Origin: Gammaproteobacteria bacterium
GTDB taxonomy: Bacteria; Pseudomonadota; Gammaproteobacteria; SZUA-152
DNA: 9,456 nucleotides
NCBI GenBank assembly: GCA_003229995.1
Contig: QIGJ01000090.1
Coordinates: 1 to 9,456 of the forward strand
Direction: 5' to 3'
Each line of letters begins with the position of its first letter. Position 1 is the first letter of the stretch. Position numbers and translations under genes: made by a program. Shown here piece after piece: positions 1-6,643 of this stretch. The notes beneath the pieces are model-generated. The model saw only the letters and a program-made list of their open reading frames with translations, was not told the DNA's origin and ran no database searches.

Positions 1-1
1 G

Positions 2-886
2 TTGTTGAATACCAAGTTAAATGCTGAACATGAAGTGCTGGCGGTATATACCCAGCCGGATCGCCCGGCGGGCCGTGGTCGCAAACTCACGGCCAGTCCG
101 GTGAAAGCATTGGCGCAGGCGCATGATCTGCCCGTACTACAGCCGGTAAGTCTGCGTGACGAGCAGGCCCAGCAGAGACTGGCGGACTGGCAAGCTGATG
201 TGCTGGTGGTGGTGGCCTATGGACTGATCCTGCCCGAGCCGGTATTGGTTGCGCCACGTCTGGGTTGTGTCAATGTGCATGCTTCGTTACTGCCACGCTG
301 GCGTGGTGCTGCGCCCATTCAGCGGGCGATTCTGGCGGGAGACGAGCAAACCGGCGTTACCATTATGCAAATGGACGTAGGCCTGGATACCGGCGACATG
401 CTGCACAAGGTAGTGTGTCCCATCGAAAGCACCGACACGGCCGAGATTCTGCACGACAAGTTGGCCGCTTTGGGAGCGACAGCTCTGTGCGAGACTCTGA
501 AATTGCTGGCTGATGGTGCCGCAGTGCCGGAAAAACAGAACAATGCCGATGCCAATTACGCTGAAAAACTGCAAAAGGCCGAGGCGGAAATTGACTGGGC
601 GCAGTCGGCACAGGTGTTATCGCGTACGGTACGTGCTTTTAATCCCTGGCCGGTGGCTTTCACCCGTGTTGACGATAAAAATCTGCGCATTTGGTTGGCC
701 GAGGCCATGGCTGCGACCCACGATGCAACACCGGGCACCGTGTTGGCCGAATCCCGCGAGGGTATCGATGTCGCCACTGGCGACGGTGTGTTGCGCATTC
801 ATCGGTTGCAGTTACCCGGTGGCAAGGCGCTGGATGCCGGACAATTTCTCAATGCCCACCGTTTGTTGGGTGTTCAGCTTGGATAG
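2..886 (+). CDS. fmt: Methionyl-tRNA formyltransferase, 5' end cut off by the window
   Basis: Transfers a formyl group from 10-formyltetrahydrofolate to Met-tRNAfMet in the cytoplasm, making the initiator tRNA. The fragment has 294 codons. Counting visible residues, TQPDRPAGRG (17-26) leads into the formyltransferase fold, then NVH (N91, H93), SLLPRWRGAAP (95-105) and MDVGLDTGD (124-132). N91, H93 and D129 match the family's catalytic Asn/His/Asp triad in spacing. The C-terminal tRNA-binding domain begins near YAEKL (about 187) and includes RAFNPWP and VATGDGVL. Aligned by eye with E. coli Fmt, about 18 N-terminal residues lie outside the window, so the TTG at position 2 is probably an internal Leu codon rather than the start. 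No frameshift is visible. The gene is followed closely by rsmB, as in many gammaproteobacteria. Confidence 0.97.
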   Translation: MLNTKLNAEHEVLAVYTQPDRPAGRGRKLTASPVKALAQAHDLPVLQPVSLRDEQAQQRLADWQADVLVVVAYGLILPEPVLVAPRLGCVNVHASLLPRWRGAAPIQRAILAGDEQTGVTIMQMDVGLDTGDMLHKVVCPIESTDTAEILHDKLAALGATALCETLKLLADGAAVPEKQNNADANYAEKLQKAEAEIDWAQSAQVLSRTVRAFNPWPVAFTRVDDKNLRIWLAEAMAATHDATPGTVLAESREGIDVATGDGVLRIHRLQLPGGKALDAGQFLNAHRLLGVQLG

Positions 887-916
887 TGTATTGCCAGAAT
901 CCGCGTGGGCATGCTG

Positions 917-2221
917 ATGGTCTCGCCAAAGCAAAATTCGCGCGCCACAGCTGCGCGCATTCTCAGTCAGGTCATCCGTGATGGGCGCTCCCTGTCTCGC
1001 GCTATAGAAGACGTACCGTCTGCGCTGAGTGATGATCACGCGCTGATTCAGGAGATGTGTTACGGCGTACTGCGCGAATATCATTACCTGTCAATCATGG
1101 TTGCCAACCTGTTAAAAAAACCGCTGAAAGAAAAAGACGCAGACGTGCAAGCACTGTTGCTACTGGGTGTATATCAGTTAATGCGCATGCGGGTACCGGA
1201 TCATGCTGCCGTGTCAGAAACGGTGGCCGCCACGGTGATCTTTAAAAAAGTCTGGGCACGGGGCATGGTGAATGGTGTGTTGCGTAATTTTCAGCGCCAG
1301 CAGGAAAAATTGTCGGCGCAGGCAGATGCCACGGAGGAGAGCCTCTGGTCGCACCCGCAATGGTTGATCAACGCGCTACGCGAAGCCTGGCCCACAGGCT
1401 GGCAGGCAGTACTGACAGCCAATAATCAACGGCCCCCAATGTGTCTGCGCATCAACACGGAAAAAATCAGTGTCAATGATTATTTGCAGCGATTGAAAAA
1501 AAATGAAATTGCGGCCAGTGGTAGTGCATTCACTGCGAGTGCTATTCGACTTGAACATCCTCGGGATGTGACAATGTTGCCGGGTTTTACCGAGGGCTGG
1601 TTGTCGGTGCAGGACGAAGCCGCGCAACAGGCGGCGGGTTTGATGGCGCTGACATCAGGGCAGCGCGTGCTTGATGTGTGCGCAGCACCGGGCGGTAAAA
1701 CTGCGCACATGCTGGAGCTGGCCGAGGTGGAAATGATGGCAGTGGATGTGGACGCCGCCCGTTTACAACGGGTGGAGGAAAATCTGCAACGTTTGGGTAA
1801 AACCGCCCGGTGCATTGTGGGTGATGCCCGCACACCAAAAGAATGGTGGGATGGTCGGCTGTTTGATCGTATTCTGTTGGATGCACCTTGCTCGGCCACT
1901 GGGGTGATCCGGCGTCACCCTGATATCAAATTATTACGCCGTGAATCCGATATCAAAAAACTGGTGGCATTGCAGGCACAAATACTGGATGCCATCTGGC
2001 CCTTGCTCAAGCCTGGCGGTATGCTGGTGTACGCGACGTGCTCAATATTGCCGGAAGAAAACACCCGACAGATAACGGCGTTTATGGGCAGGCAATCGAA
2101 TGTGCAGCTTAAGATGATCAGCGTACCGTGGGGGATGCCCGTCACGGTGGGGCAACAAGTGCTGACAGGAAACAATGGCATGGACGGGTTTTATTACGCA
2201 TGTTTGGAAAAAACAGCATAA
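917..2221 (+). CDS. rsmB: 16S rRNA (cytosine-967-C5)-methyltransferase RsmB
   Basis: SAM-dependent enzyme making m5C967 in 16S rRNA. An N-terminal NusB-like RNA-binding domain (about residues 8-130, with ELCFGVLR-like MCYGVLRE) precedes a Rossmann methyltransferase domain. From the ATG at 917 the SAM motif CAAPGGKT is at 255-262. The two catalytic cysteines are C325 in DAPCSATG and C375 in YATCSI, the same numbering as I count in E. coli RsmB. That agreement is why I prefer this start over GTG 905 or ATG 911, both in frame and only 4 or 2 codons upstream. No clear Shine-Dalgarno precedes any of the three. The protein is 434 aa, close to the usual 429. The gene lies 30 bp after fmt, so co-transcription is likely. 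Its last 22 bp overlap the next gene. Confidence 0.96.
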   Translation: MVSPKQNSRATAARILSQVIRDGRSLSRAIEDVPSALSDDHALIQEMCYGVLREYHYLSIMVANLLKKPLKEKDADVQALLLLGVYQLMRMRVPDHAAVSETVAATVIFKKVWARGMVNGVLRNFQRQQEKLSAQADATEESLWSHPQWLINALREAWPTGWQAVLTANNQRPPMCLRINTEKISVNDYLQRLKKNEIAASGSAFTASAIRLEHPRDVTMLPGFTEGWLSVQDEAAQQAAGLMALTSGQRVLDVCAAPGGKTAHMLELAEVEMMAVDVDAARLQRVEENLQRLGKTARCIVGDARTPKEWWDGRLFDRILLDAPCSATGVIRRHPDIKLLRRESDIKKLVALQAQILDAIWPLLKPGGMLVYATCSILPEENTRQITAFMGRQSNVQLKMISVPWGMPVTVGQQVLTGNNGMDGFYYACLEKTA

Positions 2222-2784
2222 ACACCAAAAACAGGCGCTGTGGCTTAATGGTCGCATTGCTGGTTTTCAGTGGCTTCGCGCTGGAAGCAACCGCAGCCAC
2301 TCCGCTGTTTACCGTGCATGATGCAAAAACAGAATTGGTCGGTGATATTTATCGCCTGGATGCAAACCTGGAGCTAAAACTCACACCGCAGGCGCTGACG
2401 GCACTGGATAATGGCGTTACGCTCACCATTGTTTTGGATATCGAAGTTTATACGCCCAGTCGCTATCTGTGGGACAGCGTGTTGGCCCGCCTGGAACAGC
2501 GCTACGAAATTCAATATCACACGCTGGCTGACCAATATTTATTTCGCAACATCAACAGTGGTTCCCAGTTTGTTTATTCCACGTTAGCGATGGCCCTGAA
2601 TGCCTTGGGTAAAATTGAACAGTTACCGATTCTGGATGCACATTTGTTGCAGCCACAAGAACATTACAAAGTGCGTGCCCGTTCTCGTCTGGATTTGGGT
2701 AGTCTGCCCGTACCCATGCAGCTTAAAGCCTATATTTCCAGTAAGTGGTGGTTAAGCAGTGGGTGGTACTCATGGGATTTATGA
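2200..2784 (+). CDS. Exported DUF4390-family protein of unknown function
   Basis: 194 aa. A basic n-region (KNRR, residues 10-13) and a hydrophobic stretch (about 16-29) followed by ATAA near 31-33 look like a Sec signal peptide, so the mature protein is probably periplasmic. The remainder matches my recollection of Pfam DUF4390: ALDNGV (68-73), a SRYLWD stretch (87-92), YHTLADQYLF (106-115), RLDLGSLPVP (163-172) and a closing WWLSSGW (183-189). The function is unknown. The family often sits directly before an NtrY-type kinase, as here. I infer, without direct evidence, that it may help sensing or signal transfer at the envelope. The ATG at 2200 overlaps rsmB by 22 bp, which suggests translational coupling. 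ATG 2248 is a possible later start but would remove the basic n-region. An upstream ATG at 2128 is unlikely because it would put 24 residues before the signal peptide. Confidence 0.88.
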   Translation: MFGKNSINTKNRRCGLMVALLVFSGFALEATAATPLFTVHDAKTELVGDIYRLDANLELKLTPQALTALDNGVTLTIVLDIEVYTPSRYLWDSVLARLEQRYEIQYHTLADQYLFRNINSGSQFVYSTLAMALNALGKIEQLPILDAHLLQPQEHYKVRARSRLDLGSLPVPMQLKAYISSKWWLSSGWYSWDL

Positions 2785-2814
2785 TTAGCCGCTTTGTGCA
2801 GCAGGCAGATTGTT

Positions 2815-5019
2815 ATGGGTAAATTACTGGTATGGCTGCGGCGTATGTCTACCAGCGTGGTGCCGGTTATCATCATGGCCATTTTTATGCTCGGCTCATT
2901 ATGGTTGTTGAGTGCGGCAACAGAAAACTCCGGCCAGTTTGGACGCATGCATGTGATGCTGGTGGTGGTCAATGTATTGGGGTTGATTGTCCTGGTGGGT
3001 TTGATTGGTGTCGATGCGGTACGTCTGGTGCGCCAGTATCGTCGTGCTGCCACCGGTTCGCGACTTACCGTCAGGCTGGTGATAATATTTGTCGTTATGG
3101 CATTGGTGCCTGTTTCCATTGTTTTCTATTTCTCATTAGGTTTTTTACAAAAAGGTATCGACAGCTGGTTTGATGTGCGTGTAGAGCGTGCTATGGAAGA
3201 TTCACTGGAATTGAGTCGCTCATCGCTGGATATGCGCATGCGTGACCGGCTCAAACAAGCGCGGGCCATCGCGGCCGATCTACGGGAAACACCGAACGCA
3301 ATCGTTATGTTCAGGTTGAATGAATTGCGCGATGAAAGTGGTGCCAGTGAACTTACCCTGTTATTTCAGAGTGGACGGGTCATCGCCTCCTCAAGCGCTG
3401 ATACCATGACCATTATTCCGCAAAAACCCAGCGGGTGGATTTTGTCGCAGGTGCGCGATAAACACGATTACGTGGGGCTGTCCCCCAGTGACAGTCTGGG
3501 TTTGCATATTCGTGTTGCAGTGCAAATAGATGCGTCAGCGATTGCTGTTGATCCGCGTGTATTATTTATATTGTACCCGATAGATGCCCGGGTCAGTGTA
3601 CTGGCAGATGGCGTGCAGTCGGCCATTACCCAATACAAAGAGCTGGTGTATTTGCGTGATCCGCTGAAACAAAGTTTTAGTTTTACTCTGGCGCTGGTGT
3701 TGCTGGTGACCCTGCTGTCTGCGGTGTGGGCGGCTTTCTTTTTTGCCCAGCGACTGGTTGCGCCGATACGCATTCTGGCCATTGGCACGCGCGCCGTGGC
3801 TTCGGGTAATTACCAGAAAAAGCTGCCGATTACGAGCACAGATGAACTGGGTGCATTGGTGCAATCTTTTATGGATATGACGAACAAGGTTTCTGAGGCG
3901 CAACGGGATGCGCAAAAAAGTCAGCATCGGGCCGAGCGTGAGCAAAATTATTTACGTGCAGTACTGGGGCGGCTTTCATCCGGGGTTATCACGCTGGATA
4001 AAAATCAACGTATGCGCGCGGTCAACGCTGCGGCCAGCCACATTCTGGAACAGGATATGGATGCCACTATGGGCAACAGTCTGGCGCAGGTTGAACGTGA
4101 TGCGCCAGCGCTGAAAACATTTATTGCCGCTATCGCAAAACACATTGACGATGATGCCGATGACTGGCGTGAGGAAATTGCATTAACCGGTTTCGGGCGA
4201 CACAAAACCTTGATGTGTCAGGGAGCAAGATTGCCCGGCGTAAAAGGCATGACATCAGGATTTGTTGTGGTGTTTGATGACGTGACGGCGATGATTCAAG
4301 CGCAGCGTGATGCTGCCTGGGGCGAAGTGGCACGACGCCTAGCACACGAAATTAAAAACCCGTTAACACCGATTCAACTTTCTGCGGAACGTCTGCGGCA
4401 TAAATATCTCGGTAAAATGGCACCGGAAGATGCTGAAGTGTTGGATCGCTCCACACACACCATTGTGCAGCAGGTGCAATCAATGAAAGACATGGTGGAG
4501 GCCTTTTCTGAATATGCGCGCGCACCAAAATTACAGCCCCTGCCGTTGGTACTGGAGGTCTTGATTAGCGAAGTGCTGGATTTGTATGCGGGAGAAAAAC
4601 AGGCCACCCATTTGTTCATACATGACAAAGAATCAACGCCGATGGTGGAAGCTGATGTCGGTCGTATTCGCCAACTGCTGCATAATTTGATTCGTAATGC
4701 CATCGAGTCGTTATCTGACACGCCGCAAGGTAAGGTGGACATCCATTTGCAGGAGGTGAGGCATGCCTCAGAACACGTTGTGGAAATCAAAATTGAAGAT
4801 AATGGCCCAGGTATTCCACCTGACATGCTGGAAAAACTGTTTGAACCCTATGTCACCAATAAACCAAAAGGCAGCGGATTGGGACTGGCTGTGGTTAAGC
4901 GTATTGTCGAAGAGCATAATGGGCTGTTGTATGCAGAAAATCGAACGGAAGGTGGAGCCCGTATCGTGATACGTTTGCCGGCATTAAAACCTGATATACC
5001 CGTAGCGTTTGGGATTTAG
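2815..5019 (+). CDS. ntrY: NtrY-like membrane sensor histidine kinase
   Basis: 734 aa, typical of NtrY. Hydrophobic segments at about 15-34, 46-69, 85-110 and 288-311 give four membrane helices, with a periplasmic domain of about 175 residues between the third and fourth. Then come a HAMP linker (about 313-356), a PAS-like domain (about 375-495), a HisKA dimerisation domain with phospho-acceptor H511 in AHEIKNPLTPIQ, and an HATPase domain with N-box N628 (LIRNAIESL), DNGPGIP (662-668) and GSGLGLAVV (686-694). All catalytic motifs are intact. The ATG at 2815 has AGGCAG upstream, whereas TTG 2794 is a weaker choice. The partner is presumably the regulator at 5270. The last seven residues (IPVAFGI) and the stop are encoded inside the arm of the 4994-5157 inverted repeat. 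The natural signal is unknown, and the symbol is by family resemblance only. Confidence 0.92.
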   Translation: MGKLLVWLRRMSTSVVPVIIMAIFMLGSLWLLSAATENSGQFGRMHVMLVVVNVLGLIVLVGLIGVDAVRLVRQYRRAATGSRLTVRLVIIFVVMALVPVSIVFYFSLGFLQKGIDSWFDVRVERAMEDSLELSRSSLDMRMRDRLKQARAIAADLRETPNAIVMFRLNELRDESGASELTLLFQSGRVIASSSADTMTIIPQKPSGWILSQVRDKHDYVGLSPSDSLGLHIRVAVQIDASAIAVDPRVLFILYPIDARVSVLADGVQSAITQYKELVYLRDPLKQSFSFTLALVLLVTLLSAVWAAFFFAQRLVAPIRILAIGTRAVASGNYQKKLPITSTDELGALVQSFMDMTNKVSEAQRDAQKSQHRAEREQNYLRAVLGRLSSGVITLDKNQRMRAVNAAASHILEQDMDATMGNSLAQVERDAPALKTFIAAIAKHIDDDADDWREEIALTGFGRHKTLMCQGARLPGVKGMTSGFVVVFDDVTAMIQAQRDAAWGEVARRLAHEIKNPLTPIQLSAERLRHKYLGKMAPEDAEVLDRSTHTIVQQVQSMKDMVEAFSEYARAPKLQPLPLVLEVLISEVLDLYAGEKQATHLFIHDKESTPMVEADVGRIRQLLHNLIRNAIESLSDTPQGKVDIHLQEVRHASEHVVEIKIEDNGPGIPPDMLEKLFEPYVTNKPKGSGLGLAVVKRIVEEHNGLLYAENRTEGGARIVIRLPALKPDIPVAFGI

Positions 5020-5157
5020 GTCTGAATGTGCGTCATATTTATTTCATGGCAAGGCGAAATGACAAGTAATAGTCGTTCTATTGCGAGGAATTTCAACGCC
5101 GCCATGGAATCAATAGGGCGTGCATTCAGGCCTAAATCTCAATCGCTACGGGTATAT
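4994..5157. repeat. Long imperfect inverted repeat (foldback, MITE-like) between kinase and regulator
   Basis: Arms 4994-5050 and 5101-5157 are each 57 nt. Checked position by position (pair sum 10151), 48 pairs are Watson-Crick, 6 are G-T/T-G and 3 are mismatches (5008/5143, 5035/5116, 5040/5111). The outer ends read ATATACCCGTAGCG and CGCTACGGGTATAT, an uninterrupted 14-bp match. The 50-nt centre continues the symmetry with a 1-nt shift: GAAAT (5056-5060) with ATTTC (5090-5094), and AATAG (5068-5072) with CTATT (5078-5082) around TCGTT. No transposase is encoded. Size and symmetry suggest a non-autonomous palindromic element. The TA-rich ends would suit TA-target insertion, but no target duplication can be delimited. 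The left arm overlaps the end of ntrY. A 3' T-run is absent, so this is not a standard terminator. Confidence 0.9.
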
Positions 5158-5161
5158 GACA

Positions 5162-5234
5162 CCACTGGCGGAAACGCAACGAGCAGAGAACAGTGGAAGA
5201 TAAAATCTTATGGACACTTCCTTGGGTAAAGGAA
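5162..5234. promoter_or_regulatory. Two short inverted repeats in the ntrX leader
   Basis: CCACTG (5162-5167) and CAGTGG (5191-5196) form a 6-bp inverted repeat with a 23-nt spacer. TTCCTT (5218-5223) and AAGGAA (5229-5234) form a 6-bp stem with loop GGGTA. Shorter symmetries nearby are AAGAT/ATCTT (5197-5201 and 5205-5209) and the palindrome TACATGTA (5242-5249). They lie between the long foldback element and the ntrX start, where an operator or leader structure could sit. No convincing -35/-10 pair was found. Short inverted repeats are common by chance, so function is unproven. Confidence 0.3.
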
Positions 5235-5269
5235 AGCTGTGTACATGTAAGGAATGGAAATTAAAAACA

Positions 5270-6628
5270 ATGAAACCCTATATTTTAGTGGTGGATGATG
5301 AGCCGGATATTGGTACATTGGTAAAAGATATTCTGGAAGATGAAGGTTATGTCGTCGCTATTGCAGAAAATGGTGAGGCCGCACGGCATTTAGTGCGTCA
5401 GAAAATTCCCGATATGATTTTGCTGGATATCTGGATGCCTGACATTGATGGTATTACGCTGTTAAAAGAATTTTCCAGTGATCTGGCTATGACGGCTCCG
5501 GTGATCATGATGTCCGGCCACGGCAATGTGGAAACGGCGGTCGAGGCCACTCGCCTGGGAGCCAAAGATTTTATTGAGAAACCTCTGTCGTTGGCCAGAC
5601 TGTTACACACCGTTGAACATACCCTGGTGGAGGCAAAACAAAATACACCGGGTAATTTGCAACGAGTGCCGTTACAACCCGTGCCGCCAGTGGGTAAGAC
5701 GGTGCAGATTCAGTTGTTGCGCGAACAACTGGAAAAACTGGCGCATCATGCAGGAACCGTACTGTTTTATGGTGAACCGGGCAGCGGGAAAACATTCAGT
5801 GCCGAATTCATTCATGCGCGTTCTGCACGACAGCAGGGTCCGTTTATTGATGTGCATACCCGGCAATTTCACGATGGCCAGGGTGATGTATTGTTGTTTG
5901 GAAAAGAAGAGGGCACGGATATTCAGCCCGGTTTTCTCGAACAGGCGCAAGGTGGCACACTGTTTCTGGATGATGTCGCCGAGTTGGATGCCGACATGCA
6001 GGACAGCCTGTTTGCCGTTTTGAGCAGCGGTAAATGGGTGCGCATGAATGGCAGTCAGTCCTTGACTTTGGACGCGTGTATTATCACCGCGACCCACTAT
6101 GATCTGGAACAGGAAATCCGTGCTGGCCGTTTTCGTGAGGACTTGTATCATCTACTTAATGTTGTACCGGTGCATGTACCTGCCCTGCGGGAACATGTAG
6201 AAGATGTTACCGAATTGTTGGTGTATTACGTTAATTTGCTGGTGGATCAAGAGTCCTTGCCTTATCGTAATTTTACGGTGGCGGCACAAAATCGCTTGCG
6301 TCACTACGAATGGCCGGGCAATATCCGCGAACTGGAAGGTTTAGTTCGGCGTTTACTGGTGTTAGGACTGGAAACCGATATTGGACTGGATGAAGTGGAG
6401 GCAGCACTGGATGCTGGCACGGTATCATTTGGGAGTATGGACCCGGCAAATTTTGATTTGCCTTTGCGTCAGGCGCGTGAGCAATTTGAAAAGGCCTATC
6501 TTGAATATCATTTACAACAGGCGGGTGGCAGTGTGGGTAAAGTGGCCAAGTTGGTGGGCATGGAGCGGACAAACCTTTATCGTAAATTGCGTACCCTGGG
6601 TATTGACACACGGCGAGCAGGCCGCTGA
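5270..6628 (+). CDS. ntrX: NtrX-like response regulator with degenerate sigma-54-type AAA+ domain
   Basis: 452 aa: receiver domain (1-about 122), AAA+ domain (about 145-365) and Fis-type helix-turn-helix (about 405-445, with GSVGKVAKLVGMERTNLYRKL). The receiver has D9/D10, phospho-acceptor D53 in LLDIWMP, S82 and K104, all as expected. Walker A is GEPGSGKT (168-175). Walker B is LFLDD (231-235), with Asp where Glu is usual. GAFTGA is absent: LFGKEEGTD runs almost directly into GFLEQAQGGT. In FREDLYHLLNV the first arginine finger R289 is present, but the second (R168 of PspF) is Leu. It probably binds DNA under control of the upstream kinase without classical sigma-54 activation. Lack of GAFTGA is, as far as I recall, common in the NtrX family. 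The ATG at 5270 begins the receiver domain directly with GGAAA upstream; the in-frame ATG 5210 would add 20 unrelated residues. Confidence 0.92.
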   Translation: MKPYILVVDDEPDIGTLVKDILEDEGYVVAIAENGEAARHLVRQKIPDMILLDIWMPDIDGITLLKEFSSDLAMTAPVIMMSGHGNVETAVEATRLGAKDFIEKPLSLARLLHTVEHTLVEAKQNTPGNLQRVPLQPVPPVGKTVQIQLLREQLEKLAHHAGTVLFYGEPGSGKTFSAEFIHARSARQQGPFIDVHTRQFHDGQGDVLLFGKEEGTDIQPGFLEQAQGGTLFLDDVAELDADMQDSLFAVLSSGKWVRMNGSQSLTLDACIITATHYDLEQEIRAGRFREDLYHLLNVVPVHVPALREHVEDVTELLVYYVNLLVDQESLPYRNFTVAAQNRLRHYEWPGNIRELEGLVRRLLVLGLETDIGLDEVEAALDAGTVSFGSMDPANFDLPLRQAREQFEKAYLEYHLQQAGGSVGKVAKLVGMERTNLYRKLRTLGIDTRRAGR

Positions 6629-6635
6629 ATAAATC

Positions 6636-6640
6636 AGGGA
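6636..6640 (+). promoter_or_regulatory. Shine-Dalgarno of trkA
   Basis: AGGGA lies only 3 nt before the trkA ATG at 6644, closer than the usual 5-9 nt. It sits in the 15-bp gap after the ntrX stop, so trkA is probably read from the same message as ntrX and possibly by re-initiating ribosomes. Confidence 0.5.
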
Positions 6641-6643
6641 TTT

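Noticed and set aside
287..611. Minus-strand ORFs opposite fmt (and similar ones opposite rsmB, ntrY and trkA)
   Set aside because: They lie entirely within strongly conserved + strand genes, have no recognisable domains, and reflect the codon composition of the real gene.
2128..2199. Upstream extension of the DUF4390 gene to the ATG at 2128
   Set aside because: It would place 24 polar residues, encoded out of frame within conserved rsmB sequence, ahead of a good signal peptide.
4994..5160. Rho-independent terminator after ntrY
   Set aside because: The hairpin is far longer than usual terminators, is not GC-rich at its base, and is followed by ATGACACC rather than a T-run.
4991..5160. Target-site duplication flanking the foldback element
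   Set aside because: The ends are TA-rich and symmetric, so a TA duplication cannot be separated from the terminal repeat without an empty-site comparison.
5200..5206. Possible -10 element (TAAAAT) upstream of ntrX
   Set aside because: No acceptable -35 hexamer lies 16-18 bp upstream, so a promoter call is not supported from sequence alone.
5026..5229. 67-codon ORF running through the foldback element and into the ntrX leader, with an internal ATG at 5059
   Set aside because: Most of it is encoded by the inverted repeat itself and its ribosome site is weak. It has no domain I recognise and looks like an accidental frame in a repeat rather than a gene. If other copies of the element keep the same frame, it should be reconsidered.
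5210..5269. Upstream start of the response regulator at ATG 5210
   Set aside because: The receiver domain begins immediately at MKPYILVVDDE from ATG 5270. The extra 20 residues fall in the hairpin-rich leader and have no family match.
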